64,000 nt of DNA from Doryteuthis pealeii (GCA_023376005.1 CM042142.1:50471884-50535883); one strand, 5' to 3'; counted from the first letter of the stretch, positions 31,811-42,864 are shown. Numbers and translations: made by a program. The notes: a model not told the origin generated them from the sequence alone.

Positions 31811-32162
31811 AATTATCTAAGTACAGACCTATATTCCATAGAATTTAATTGAATTTGTTTAAAATGTACTAAATTTCTTTTATTTTTCAATAAATGAAAC
31901 AAAAAAAAAACTTGGTCCAATAAAAGGATGTGTAATTAATATTTAATTTTGTCTGCAATTTAAAGACAAATATTCTCAATGTTTAACTGTTCAATATTTA
32001 GATTTTAATTTATTGACAAAATAAATAGAAAAAACAAAAAAAAAAAACCATTCTAATCACCTCAAGATTTGGTAAGTATGATCCCAAATATTTACAAGAC
32101 TTATTTGGAATTATATCAATTCCTTTGATAATATTTTTGGGTACAGGAATTCTTCAGACATT

Positions 32163-32194
<32 letters not shown>

Positions 32195-32640
32195 ATGACA
32201 CAAACAGGCAAAGATAAGGAGACACACACCAGCAAAGATGTACACATGCAGAAACAAAAACACATGCACATTGGGAGGAGAGAGGTCTAATAGAGATATC
32301 CAAGTCATCACATTACTCCAAGAACTACTAATATATTGATTGGTTTAACTACACAGAAGAATTTCAATACCATTTCATTTTACAATTGACCATAGCAGAT
32401 ATATCAAAACAAAACAAAAAAGTTCTTCGATTCAAAAAGGTATTGAATTGCTAAGATTATTTTGAAACAAATTTGCACAAACAGCCCACTCAAGGAAAAA
32501 AAAAAAAATTCAACTAAAATAGAATCGGTAGACAACTGTACTCACTTCACATCTTTTAGAGCCTTGTCAGTAACATAACAAATGATTAGGGAAAAAAAAA
32601 AAAAAAAAAAAAAAGAATGTAGATATTCTGTGGTCGATTG
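31811..32640. other. Unassigned sequence
   Basis: (TA)n at 32168-32194 and poly-A at 32591-32614. No gene recognised. Confidence 0.45.
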
Positions 32641-32692
32641 CAGACAGATCTGCCACCATCTTTAAATCTATCCGTTAAATTCTGCCTCCAAA

Positions 32693-33044
32693 ATGTCTAC
32701 TGCAATGCCAAATCAGATGAGGCAAACATCAGAATCTTTAAGAAACTTTTATGCCAAGCCGCAGCACACAAGCAAGTACTCTCGTGTCGGCCAGTATGAA
32801 CGCATCAGAACATCTAGAAGGTTTCTCTCAAGTCTCAGTGATTGATTATGTCGTGAAAGACGACAGCCTCAGACAATATGTGCTGGCACAATCCCAGCAA
32901 CAATATTGCAGGAAAAACCAAAAAGAAAAACATGTCGATAAGGAAAATAGAAAGGAAGGAAAAAAATGTATGGAATCATCTTTATACACTTGTTTTAATT
33001 TACAGGAAGTTTTGCCAAGTATGCCCCATTGTAGCCGATGCTAA
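32693..33044 (+). CDS. Weak candidate coding segment, unrecognised
   Basis: An ATG at 32693 opens a 50-codon frame (MSTAMPNQMRQTSESLRNFY..., ending ...RFLSSLSD, stop at 32843). A second frame from 32751 runs 97 codons (...DYVVKDDSLRQYVLAQSQQQ...). Composition is less AT-biased than the surroundings and no repeat copy is apparent in the window. The two frames could be one exon with a frameshift, a pseudogene, or chance. No domain is recognised. No signal peptide or membrane segment. Confidence 0.22.
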
Positions 33045-33304
33045 CAAAAGCTAAATAATCACCATTCTTATAAAAAGGTGTTTATGAGACACCATAATAC
33101 AATAAGAGATTTTGTAGGACATTTTTCGCATTTTCTACAGCATTGAGTTGAAAACAGAGTGTATGGACTTATCAAGTAAATAGCTTTTTTTTAAGCAGCT
33201 CTTGTTATTAACAAATTCAGTTAAAGAAAGTTTAACTGGAATTTTCAAAAACCTAAGCCATACCTTCTATTATTTAGACTAGCAAGAATGAGAATTAGGA
33301 TGAC

Positions 33305-33490
33305 AGTGATGCTGACAGCTTTTTAATTTAGTGCATCCTGTGATGCATGATTTGATTTGAAGGAGTCCCCATGAAATTTGATGGGTCCCAACTAAAGTTT
33401 CTTAATGAATTGTAGAGTTTTTATCTATGAACAACTAAAGCTGTCTAACTCCTACCTTGTACCCCATACAGTGTAATTCGTTTCCTAGAA
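33305..33490. mobile_element. MITE-A fragment
   Basis: Starts AGTGATGCTGACAGCTTTTT and proceeds through GATGGGTCCCAACTAAAGTT and CCTACCTTGTACCCCAT, then runs directly into a palindrome and loses its other end. Confidence 0.8.
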
Positions 33491-33491
33491 A

Positions 33492-33623
33492 ATATTTTAG
33501 TATATATTTATTTGTATGGGAACAAGTCTGATACCATTGGTTTAATGCTATCCAAGTTTAATTGTTTAAGTGAACCAATGGTAGCAGACTTGTTTCCATA
33601 CAAATAAATATATACTAAAATAT
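33492..33623. repeat. Palindrome with 51-bp arms
   Basis: Arms 33492-33542 and 33573-33623 (ATATTTTAGTATATATTTAT against ATAAATATATACTAAAATAT) with a loop of about 30 bases. The right arm plus adjacent sequence recurs inside the repeats at 34440-34530 and 40305-40392, which lack the left arm. Confidence 0.85.
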
Positions 33624-33696
33624 ATATTATTTATCTATTAATGCTCTATCACTAGAAGGGTAAGTCTGAATTTGGAAAACTTGAGGTCAGCCATTT

Positions 33697-34130
33697 TTTA
33701 CATAATCTATGCGGTTGCATAAGATTATTGTCAATCCCCTGTATTTCTAAAGGGATGGCCCTTTTCATATCACGGGCGGGAGTTTCCATGGAATAGTACA
33801 GAAAGCCCGCGAAATACGTGAAGTCACATGGGACCTGGTTGGGTCCTCAGTTTCAGTTTAGATGTTAGGCAGAGAAGATGTACTGCCTTAACTAGAACTC
33901 ACTGCATATGCGTGCTATGTTAGTCAAATGTTTAGTTAAGTAAATAAAAGCTTAAGAAAATAACAGTTTTGTGATTAATGAATGTCTTGGTAACAAGACT
34001 GATCTAGAAAAAGAAATGAGTTAAGTGTGACTGACCACCAAGACGAAGTCCAGACACTAGAAGAACTTAAGATATCAAAGACGCCAGAAGAAGAATAGAA
34101 GTAAGTAAAAAAGGGTATACAACACATTGA
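33697..34130 (+). mobile_element. LTR-like repeat, second copy
   Basis: Inverted relative to 3540-3966. TTACATAATCTATGCGGTTG marks the start, CCCTTTTCATATCACGGGCG and GAAAGCCCGCGAAATACGTG lie inside, TTGGTAACA ends the 299-bp block, then a 130-bp leader with a partial frame (DHQDEVQTLEELKISKTPEE). Confidence 0.55.
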
Positions 34131-34285
34131 TTGGAATTGTGGCATTCCTTGTGAACCAATTCTTTCCTATCGACTGTGCCAAAAAGTGCGGATGGTCCAA
34201 CACAAGCCAATCACCACTATAGGTTCTTCATTGGCTGAACCCTCATGCAGTGAAATTGACAAGAGAGTTCATTTGTACATAGGAA

Positions 34286-34745
34286 TACTTGATAGCATAT
34301 AACTTAATACAAATATTTCACAGTTTTATGGTTTCAAGCATTCCTATATAATAGAAATAAATGTAAACGATTATAGTTTCAAGTAACTATTTGTATCTAA
34401 TAATTATTATTTGTTTGCAAATAGATATATGAGGGATTGACCAATGGTAGCTGACTTGTTTCCATACAAATAGATATATACTAAAATATATATTATTTAT
34501 TTATCTATTAATGCTATATCACAGATATTGAGCACTCTCTTAATAATACGGTACATTGGCTCACTACAGCCCCTTCAAGTGTAATAGTGCCAACCATATA
34601 CATTGAAATTATATATATCACTTGAGTAGGAACAGAATCATTTTTAATCCCAACTGAAAAGACCAGAAAACAAAATGCCTATTTATGTATATTCTTAAAA
34701 ACCTACCATTTTCATGGGAACTAAATTATTTTCAAATAACATCTT
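34286..34745 (+). repeat. 460-bp dispersed duplicate, copy 1
   Basis: Matches 40150-40618 throughout (GGTTTCAAGCATTCCTATAT, CACTCTCTTAATAATACGGT, CATTGGCTCACTACAGCC, ATATATCACTTGAGTAGGAA, AAAATGCCTATTTATGTATA). A weaker partial copy lies at 39095-39235. No TIR or LTR visible; class unknown. Confidence 0.85.
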
Positions 34746-34834
34746 TTAAACTAGGTTTGGTCTGAGCTAAATTAACTATCTACAGACTGATTAATAGGTG
34801 GTCTTGAATGTTATTTCTGTAGTTATATTATATG

Positions 34835-35110
34835 CCCTCGGTGGCGGCAGAATCTCCAAAGAGGACTGTACATATCAGAAGTCACCCTGATACAACATCA
34901 TGAAGCTAAGAGGTCATAAGAAAGCAACGGCAACAAAGCATCGGATCATCATCTACAGGGACAAACTACAAATGCAAAATCTGTGGTCGAGAATGTTTCT
35001 CAAACATAGGACTTCATAGTCACAGGAGGCGCTGCAACTTCAGGAGCACACAAAAACTGTTATCATATTCTTTCGAGACTGAATTGCCAATGAGTATGAG
35101 TATTATATGC
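34835..35110 (+). pseudogene. LINE C-terminal relic with a CCHC finger
   Basis: One frame reads RWRQNLQRGLYISEVTLIQH and, after a frameshift, NYKCKICGRECFSNIGLHSH then RRRCN: a C-x2-C-x12-H-x3-C finger. An R-W-R...G segment followed by a basic stretch and a 'CxxCGR.C.S.IGL.SH.R.C' finger is the typical C-terminus of a family of invertebrate non-LTR retrotransposon polyproteins. Only this end is present. Confidence 0.75.
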
Positions 35111-35865
35111 CTGTGAACATGTGCAGTTAAGCCTCTAAAAAACTCTTGCTAGGTAGAAAAGGTATACAATGGAATGAAGTTAAAGCAACAAAAATTATTT
35201 AAGTAAGGAAAATTTAAGTAAAAGGAGAGAGAAAGAACAAAAAAGAAAAAAAAGAGAAAAAAGAAAAATAATAATAAAAAAAAGAAGTTTAAACTCATTT
35301 GAAACTATTTCAGGCAAGCTTAAAATGTTTAGTGAGGAGGAAATAAAAAAAAGAAAAGAAAAAATAGGTGACAGTTTGAAACATAAAATAATCTAATCCC
35401 CAGGCAAATGGCACCAACATCTGATCTTCTTACAAGATGATATTTAGATAAACAAAGGTGACCTACTTTGATTTCTTGCACCCCCCCCCGGTATTATTTT
35501 AAGCTACTTCCTGCAGAGTTTCTAGAATGGGGTCTTTGGCCCAAATAAAGAGTCCCCCCCCCAACTGGAACTATATCTCTATTGATACCATATTTTAAAA
35601 TCATTAAATGGGGTTCAAGGGTCATGCTAATTTAAGTATCTGGAGAGAGTTTAATAAAGAATTTCCGGTGCCCTCATTTTTTCTAAGCATTATTTTTTTA
35701 TTAAAGTAGTGAAACCCTACAGGTAGGCAGGACTCCTCTAGGACTCCTGCAGAAGAGACTTAGGGTTTCAGTAGATATATAATCCAAACCTATATCTTTG
35801 AAAATCAACATCAACTCAAAAAGGTCGCAAAAAAATAAAACAAAGTATATATACTTTATATATAC
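35111..35865. other. Unassigned sequence
   Basis: A-rich and C-rich runs (35220-35290, 35484-35492, 35554-35562). No gene. Confidence 0.45.
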
Positions 35866-36174
35866 AGTGATGCCGATAGTTTTTTTTTTTATTTGGTGTG
35901 TCCTAGGACGCGTGGATTTGATTTGAATGAGTCCCTGGGAAATTTGATGGGTCCCAACTAAAGTTTCTAAATAAATTGCAGAGTTTTTTTACTATGAAGA
36001 ACTAAAGCTGTCTAACCTCTGCCTTTTACCTATACAGTGTGATTTGTTTCTCAGAAAATATTGAAATGTATTTACAGTTAGCTGGGAATGGTGGGGGAAG
36101 AAAAAAAGATTTTTCTACGCCCTTTTAGATTTTTCTGCGTCAGTGACTCAGGACGCATACCTATCAGCATCTCT
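35866..36174. mobile_element. MITE-A copy, both ends present
   Basis: AGTGATGCCGATAGTTTTTT at left and ACCTATCAGCATCTCT at right, with the full body. The flanks are TA-rich, so the target duplication is ambiguous. Confidence 0.87.
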
Positions 36175-36830
36175 GTGTGTGTATATTAGTTTTCTGGTAA
36201 CCATAAAAAAATACATTATAAAAAGGTCAATCTTGTATTCATCTTTTTATTTTGGTTTGAGATCAATTTGTTAGATTTTTCCAGCTTTGCCTGAAGAAGC
36301 TAATACTATTAAAAATTTGAAATAAGAAAATATTAGCAATATTGGGTGGAGCGTTTGATTAGTCACTATCTAGACAAAATTTTCATGTGCTATTTCTAAA
36401 GATCTCTCACCACAGTTAAGGAGACCAATGAAAGGAAAGAAAAATCCAAATATTTGGGGCCTTTTTAATGAGAATAGAAAATGCAATTTAATTATTTCTA
36501 TGCTTCCATACTTTAAAATTATGTATATTATCTTTTAGTATAGACTAACAAAAAAAAAAAAAAAAAAAAAATCATCTTAGGTCGACAATGTCAGACTAAG
36601 AATGGTTTCATTAAAAATAAGAAAAAGATAGATAATACCTTTCACAGTTCAATTTGCTTTCGAAATCAAAAACCAAACTTACCTAAAAAGAGAAAAAAGA
36701 AAAGAAAAAGTTAAGATCAGTTTTACCATACCATTATAAAAAAGATAAAAATAAATAAATACTGAAAAAATGTGTATAGGAAAAAAAACAAAAAACAAAA
36801 CAGACTTCAAAAAATTTAAAGAAATTCTCT
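36175..36830. other. Unassigned AT-rich sequence
   Basis: Poly-A at 36549-36571. No gene. Confidence 0.4.
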
Positions 36831-36837
36831 TACAAAA

Positions 36838-37022
36838 AAGGTGTGTCAAAAAAATATCTACATTTAAAAAAAAAAACCTTTTTGACACAATGTATTCTGG
36901 ACCCCCCCCCCAAAAAAACAAACAAACAAAAAAACAATGTTCCATTCATTAATTTTTTTCTGAATACAAGGTGTGTCAAAACGTACAAAAAAAATCGATA
37001 CTTTTTTGACACGCCTTGTATG
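36838..37022. mobile_element. Pair of tiny mariner-TIR palindromes
   Basis: 36838-36896 and 36963-37022: each is about 59 bp and consists almost only of inverted ends (ACAAGGTGTGTCAAAACGTA against TACTTTTTTGACACGCCTTG). The A/T spacer is only a few bases. Confidence 0.75.
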
Positions 37023-37159
37023 ACCAAGTTTTGCTTAAAAGGATAACTTCCTTAACCACACCATATATTACATAAACCTTTATTTCTTGGTGATATATAA
37101 GACATATTGCAGGATTTTAAACATTAATAACATGGGCTGTCTTATAATTATTGGAACTT

Positions 37160-37255
37160 AGAGCTGACGATAGGTGTGGCGCTTCATCTCAGCAATAACA
37201 ATCTCCCTGGTCTAGCGCTAGATACCAACAATAGGCTACTCCACAAACTTTACTT
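37160..37255 (+). mobile_element. SINE1 fragment with a deletion
   Basis: GAGCTGACGATAGGTGTGGC, ACAATCTCCCTGGTCTAGCG, then straight to the terminal AACAATAGGCTACTC. Confidence 0.75.
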
Positions 37256-37281
37256 TTTTTTTTTTTTTACTTATTAAACAC

Positions 37282-37541
37282 AGTGATGCTGATTGCTTTG
37301 TAATTTAGGGTGTCCTGGGACGTATGTATTTGATTTGAATGGGTCCCTGGGAAATTTGATAGGTCCCAACTAAAGTTTCTTAAATTATAGTTTTTATTTA
37401 TGAATAACTAAAGCTGTCTAACCTCTACCTTGTACCCCATATAGTGTATTTCTAAAACTAGGAAGCATGGATACAATTTTAATGCATCCTTTTAGATTTT
37501 TGTGTGTCAGGGATGCAGGACGCATACCTATCAGCATCTCT
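37282..37541. mobile_element. MITE-A copy, both ends present
   Basis: AGTGATGCTGATTGCTTTGT to ACCTATCAGCATCTCT. Shorter than the 19.1 kb copy through internal deletions. Confidence 0.87.
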
Positions 37542-37964
37542 GTGTACGAGTATTACACGTGTTATATATCATCCTGTCAAATAAAGGTGAAGACATGAGT
37601 GCAGACTTAACAGATGATACAAGACAAAGATGGCCCAATTAATTTCAAACTTTATGACCTCTCTGGGTTTTTTTTGTGCTCAGCTATGACGGGAGGTTAA
37701 GAAATATAATTTCCATATAACAGAGATATTCCTGTGATTCACTAGTACTGCAGTCACTGTGAATTGAGTTGGCGTTAGAGACATTAAGAGCTGTCAGGTG
37801 GGGGTGGGGGAGTGCATAGAAAAGATAACAACCAAACCTCAACTGGCGTACAAAAATCAAAAAATGGTAAATTTACAGACAGAATGATTGGAAACAATAG
37901 CTAATATTGTCAGGGGGGAAAAAAAAAAAAAAAAAAAAAAAGAGAGAAGCAGCAAAAGGATGTT
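37542..37964. other. Unassigned sequence
   Basis: G-run near 37798-37812 and poly-A at 37918-37941. No gene. Confidence 0.4.
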
Positions 37965-38350
37965 GGTTGGATTTTACTGCATGTCAACCTTAATGGGGTT
38001 ATTTTATGCTGAAGACAATTTGTTTTATTCATTCTTGATGGGTATTGAACTTTTTTTTTAAAAACACATTTAAACAAATCTTTTTTCTATCTAACCCATA
38101 GATGGGACCCTAACAGGTACTACAACTCTGGGTCAGGGTAGACCTGGGAGTAATGGCAATGAAGTGGTACTCCACACTTCTCCATTAAATGCAGTTTAAC
38201 ATCATTATCAGGACACTAAGACCCTCAACCACTACCCTCTAGCCCATATATGATAAAAAGGGTTGGGGGTTTGCCACAAGTGCAATAGGGTCGAGACAAT
38301 CCTATAGGTGCTAGGGCTTGGCATGAACAGCAAAGGGGGTAGTTGGGGGA
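37965..38350 (-). mobile_element. Ret3 copy, older subfamily
   Basis: A tail of the TTGGTTGGATTTTACTGCAT type (minus-strand (CCAA)n), then CCATAGATGGGACCCTAACA, CACTAAGACCCTCAACCACT and GGTGCTAGGGCTTGGCATGA. Diverged from the neighbour at 38632-39063. Confidence 0.8.
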
Positions 38351-38631
38351 CAAGTGGTCAGGATGTGTAGATCAGCAATTATAAACAAGAGAGATTGGAG
38401 TTTGAAGAGAGGATGTCCAAGATGAATTAACCAAACGACAAAAGAAACTGAAGAGTTGAAGGCATGAAAGAGGCTAAGGAAATGAGGGAAGTTAGACTAA
38501 ACCAAGTCATGTCGTAGTCTAATGGTCAGCAAGCTAGTCTTGCAGATCTATTATTATTGAATACTTAAGGTTATCTTATGCCTAGAGGTTAGGGAATCAC
38601 AAATACTAGGTTTCATATTCACATTTTTTGT

Positions 38632-39063
38632 TTGGTTTGTTTTGTTTTTGTTTTACGGCATATCAACCTCGGTGGGTCATTTAATGCCGATAAAGTTTTG
38701 AAATAAATCAATTCTTAATGGATAATACAATTTTTTTTATAAATACATTTTTCTATTTAACCCATAGATGGGACCCTAACAGGTACTACCACTCTGGGTC
38801 AGCGTGGACCAGGGAGCAATGGTGATGAAGGGGTGCTCCACATTCCCCAAACCTCCAGAACTGGAAACTCACCATCAGATAGAGTTTAACGTCATTCCCA
38901 GGACATGTAGACCCGCAGCCACCGCCTTCTATTCCCATATGATAAAAAGGGGTTGGGGCTTGCCATAAGGGCAATAGGGTTGGGAAAATCATATAGATGC
39001 TAGGACTTGACGTGACCAGCCGATTGATCGGAGGGGGCCTCTCCGCCCGCCCGTCTAGCCCAT
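38632..39063 (-). mobile_element. Ret3 copy, full length with TSD
   Basis: Flanked by direct repeats CATTTTTTGT at 38622-38631 and 39064-39073. On the minus strand: GGGCTAGACGGGCGGGCGGA start, GGCTGGTCACGTCAAGTCCT, body, then GCCGTAAAACAAAAACAAAA tail. The TSD and A/C-rich tail indicate retroposition. No A/B box was recognised, so it is not an obvious tRNA SINE. Confidence 0.88.
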
Positions 39064-39094
39064 CATTTTTTGTGTAGTCGTTTAAGGTTTAATG

Positions 39095-39240
39095 CTATCA
39101 AGTATTCCTATCTAATACAAATAATTTGCACAGTTTTATGGTTTCAATTCCTATATTATACAAATAATTTAGACAATTATATAGTTTCAAGTAAATATTT
39201 CTATTTAATAATAATTTGCTATATGGTTTCTAGTAACTAG
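39095..39240 (+). repeat. Partial copy of the 460-bp repeat
   Basis: ATGCTATCAAGTATTCCTAT, TAGTTTCAAGTAAATATTTC; corresponds to the start of 40150-40618. Confidence 0.6.
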
Positions 39241-39301
39241 TAATAATCTTTAGGGGTCATTCCAGTCAATTTCACCCAAAGTCTGTATTTGATCCTCAAT
39301 G

Positions 39302-39335
<34 letters not shown>

Positions 39336-39554
39336 CGGTGCATAAAATATATCCAGAGAGCTTGGAGATGTCATTTACTGAGGTTAGAATGGTACAAGGC
39401 CAAGAGTAGCACCCAATGCAATCCAAAATACACAAATGTTTTGCTAGCCTAGCTTGCAAACAATTACACCATGCTAAGTGCCTCAGGAGGTTAGATAAAA
39501 AAAGCTGATTGAAAATAGCAATGTTGCTAGATCTCTCCCAAGTTGAGATCTGAC

Positions 39555-39690
39555 AGTGAAGAAACGAGGACAAAACGAGGAAGGAGATAGGGTCAGTGAA
39601 GCCAGATAAGTCCCAAGGGCCAGACAACATCCTCTCCAGGTTTTTGAAGAGATAACAAATCTTGTTGCCCTATAGATGCACACATTTTAT
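39555..39690 (+). pseudogene. LINE reverse-transcriptase relic
   Basis: The frame from 39560 reads RNEDKTRKEIGSVKPDKSQG, then PDNILSRFLKR and a stop. The KPDKSxGPDxI...LK motif is the conserved start of the RT domain of CR1/jockey-type LINEs. The element stops soon after. Confidence 0.75.
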
Positions 39691-39837
39691 TCAGTTGGTC
39701 TACAGATGGATTAGATCTTGCTCTATTGGAAGGCATGGGTGGGGGTTCCGACCAGTGAGCTTGATTAATTTCAACAGCATGTCAACCTGTATAGGGTTAT
39801 TTTATGCCTAGAGGTTAGGGAATCAAATTCTATGTTC

Positions 39838-39899
39838 ATACAAGATGTGTCAAAAAAAGTATCAAGCTTTTTTGTACTTTTTGACACCTTGTATTCTGA

Positions 39900-39938
<39 letters not shown>

Positions 39939-40112
39939 ATTCATTAATTTTTCTTTCAGAATACAAGGTGTGTCAAAAAAGTACAAAGTTTAAAGCTGTA
40001 TTTACCAAGATAGAAATGAAGTAATGAATGAAACGCTATTTTCTTCAGAACACAAGGTGTGTCAAAAATTTAAAAAAAAACTTGATACTTTTTGATACAC
40101 CTTGCATTCACT
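39838..40112. mobile_element. Tiny mariner-TIR palindromes and a longer relative
   Basis: 39838-39897 is a TIR-only palindrome (ACAAGATGTGTCAAAAAAAG against TGTACTTTTTGACACCTTGT). 39960-40110 carries three such ends, with TTTAAAGCTGTATTTACCAA between the first two, like 54213-54440. A poly-A (39899-39935) lies between. Confidence 0.7.
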
Positions 40113-40149
40113 TTTTTTTGTTGTTTAAGGGTTTTTTTGTACACAGATA

Positions 40150-40618
40150 TATGCTATCAAGTATTCCTATCTAATACAAATATTTTGAAGTTTTATGGTT
40201 TCAAGCATTCCTATATAATAGAAATAATTTAAACAATTATAGTTTCAAGTAATTATTTCTATTTAATAATCATTATTTGTTTGCAAATAGATATATGAAG
40301 GGTGGACCAATGGTAGCGGACTTGTTTCCATACAAATAGATATATACTAAAATATATATTATTTATTTATCTATTAATGCTCTATCACAGGTATTGAGCA
40401 CTCTCTTAATAATACGGTACATTGGCTCACTACAGCCTCTTCAAGTGTAATAGTGCCAACCATATACATTGAAATTATATATATCACTTGAGTAGGAACA
40501 GAATCCATTTTAATTCCAACCGAAAAGACCAGAAAACAAAATGCCTATTTATGTATATTCTTAAAAACCTACCATTTTCTTGGGAACAAAATTATTTTCA
40601 AATAACATCTTTTATATG
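40150..40618 (+). repeat. 460-bp dispersed duplicate, copy 2
   Basis: See 34286-34745. Similarity ends abruptly at CATCTTTTA near 40610 in both. Confidence 0.85.
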
Positions 40619-40644
40619 AGGGGTTGGATAAATTCATATAACAA

Positions 40645-40880
40645 AGATATGTTGTAGGAAATGGACTCGTTGATTAAAGTTCAAATTCTAGACGAAGCCG
40701 ATTTCATTTCACATTGTGCTAATACCCTTGGGAAATGTATGCATCCAACTACTCTCTCTCTAGCTATGGGTAAATAGCTCTTTAACCTTGTTTAGTTAAC
40801 CAATATAGGAAAAGGAAAATGGAATTCATACCTGTTGAATTACTTAAAAATTCAACCTTGTGTTGCAACCTGCTGTTGGG
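40645..40880 (+). mobile_element. SINE2 copy
   Basis: Head remnant GTTGTAGGAAATGGACTCG, B-box-like AAAGTTCAAATTCTAGAC, then CTCTCTAGCTATGGGTAAAT and a rearranged end. Confidence 0.75.
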
Positions 40881-41066
40881 AAGGGGTTGCATAAATTTAT
40901 ATAATAAAGATATGAAAGGAATTTTAAAAGGTCCTAAATAGAATTATAGAATGGCCTGGAGCATTGACCTTTCCAGGGGGGGGGGGGCGTTGTAGCTGAA
41001 ATATATCAAATTCTTTAGAAAGTGAATGTCTCAATTGAAGCACCAGAGAAAGGATGCCACAGCTGC

Positions 41067-41406
41067 AGTGATTGATGCTGGTAGCTTTTTTTATTTAGTG
41101 TGTCCTAGAACGCACATTTGTTTTTAATGAGTCCTCGGAAAATTTGATGAGTCCAAACTAAAGTTTCTTAATAAATTGTAGGATTTTTATTTATGATTTG
41201 GGGAATCAACTAAGGTCATCTAACTCCTACCTTATAACCTATCCTGTGTAATTAATTTCTAATAAACTATTGAAATGTATTTACAGTTAACTTGAATTGG
41301 TAAGGGGGAAAAAAAGAAAGAAAAACACTGGGATGCATGGATGATTTTACTGCATCCTTTTAGATTTAGTGTCAGGGATGGAGGGCACATACCTATCAGC
41401 ATCTCT
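41067..41406. mobile_element. MITE-A copy, both ends present
   Basis: AGTGATTGATGCTGGTAGCT (with a small insertion) to ACCTATCAGCATCTCT. Confidence 0.85.
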
Positions 41407-41815
41407 GAAGCTGTTTTTTTTTTTTTTGTTTTTTTTTTTTTTAATACATCAGAACTCTCCTGCTTTTAGAGTCCTGGATGCAATTCATTCATTTTGTTTG
41501 ATAGAGTGCATCAATTGAGAAACTTTGTTATTGCACTGCAGGAGACATTAGCAGATAATTCTAAAAGTTATGGATGTCAAGAGGGATCATAAAATCCCAG
41601 GACATGAAATAACCACACCAGATGCTGACATAAAAGAAAGGAGCGATCTTGGACGATCAATAAGCTACGAGCCATGAGAGACTTTTCAAAGAGAATTTGA
41701 TGAGTCAGTGTAAATGCATAGAGACAATATAGAAATTTCCTGTTGGACAACTTATACCAGTTGTAATTCTATTGCCGTGAACTTTGACATGCTAATGCAT
41801 TTGAATCTACATCAA
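41407..41815. other. Unassigned sequence
   Basis: T runs at 41416-41442. No gene. Confidence 0.4.
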
Positions 41816-41817
41816 AA

Positions 41818-41900
41818 TCGGTTGGTTGGTTGGTTGGATTTTACGACCTGTCAACCCTCGTTGGGTTATTTTATGCTAAAGAGATTATAATGAATAAATA
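41818..41900 (-). mobile_element. Ret3 3' tail fragment with (GGTT)n
   Basis: GGTTGGTTGGTTGGTTGGAT, then TTACGACCTGTCAACCC and GTTGGGTTATTTTATGC. The tetranucleotide array is the expanded (CCAA)n tail. Confidence 0.8.
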
Positions 41901-41920
41901 GACTTCAACCAATTTTTCTT

Positions 41921-42165
41921 TTAACTCTTAACATCCTGTTGAGAATATTTTTTTAAGTCCAGAGTCCAATTCCTATAAGGATTTATCAATAAATGGCTAA
42001 AAATGGCCTTTTCATTTAAAGTTACCTGTTATTTCCCTTAAATCAAAGACTTCTAAATATGTTTAATATTACATTTAAACAAAGGCTATCATTTGGAGTG
42101 GATTAGGAAAATGAATGTGACTTCCAGCCAGGTGGAATGAGGCGGTATAGGACGTTAAGAGTTAA
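41921..42165. mobile_element. MITE-B copy (piggyBac-like), complete
   Basis: TTAA (41921-41924) plus CTCTTAACATCCTGTTGAG at left; TATAGGACGTTAAGAG plus TTAA (42162-42165) at right. It is the cleanest example: perfect TTAA duplication and a TIR of about 12 bp. Confidence 0.88.
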
Positions 42166-42241
42166 ACAAGACACCAGGATTTTACTTTTATTGAAATTAT
42201 AAGATCGAAATATATTAGATATCATTTATTAATATTTATTA

Positions 42242-42479
42242 GGGCTGGGTTAGCTCAGTCAGTAGAGCGTTTGGCTAGAAACCACAAGGTTCCTAGTTAG
42301 ATACTGGCCCACGCCAACTCAGCGTATGAGTAGCACAGGGATCTGTGCAGTAAAGTGAGTAGCTGACGGTAGGTGTAGCGCTCCACATCAGACACTTAAA
42401 TAATCTCCTTGTCTAGCACTAGTGAAAAGGGGATAGACTGATTGGCTGATACCGACTTTAGGCCACCATGACGACTTTT
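42242..42479 (+). mobile_element. SINE1 copy with 15-bp TSD
   Basis: Starts GGGCTGGGTTAGCTCAGTCA, ends ACCATGACGACTTT. It is bracketed by perfect direct repeats TATTAATATTTATTA at 42227-42241 and 42480-42494. This is direct evidence of LINE-mediated retroposition of the family. Confidence 0.95.
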
Positions 42480-42494
42480 TATTAATATTTATTA

Positions 42495-42864
42495 ATAAAC
42501 ATTGTTGGATGCCCCATACTTGATCAAACTCACTATTCAGTAGTAATGGTTATGCAAGACTAGCTTGCTAACCAATACATCATGATTGCACACTCAGGAG
42601 ATACAGCCAGTGTATTCTAAGCCCCACTGACAGGACAAGGTGACATTTTAAGAAGGGGACTGCGTGATTAGAAAATACAACTTTGATGCTTGCCTCTTCT
42701 GTTGTTATGTGCTAATCTGTGTGAAAGGAATGCAATTAATCTCTTTCAAAAAACAGCTTTTATTACTTGTGTTTTCTTATCTCTGAAGTTAGTGGAGATG
42801 ACATAAGTTTAGGGGTTGAAGTTATCTTATTACAACTGGCTTAGAGATACATCTTCTCAGTGCC
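42495..42864. other. Unassigned sequence
   Basis: A degraded SINE2-like head (CTAGCTTGCTAACCAATACA) lies near 42561. No gene. Confidence 0.4.
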
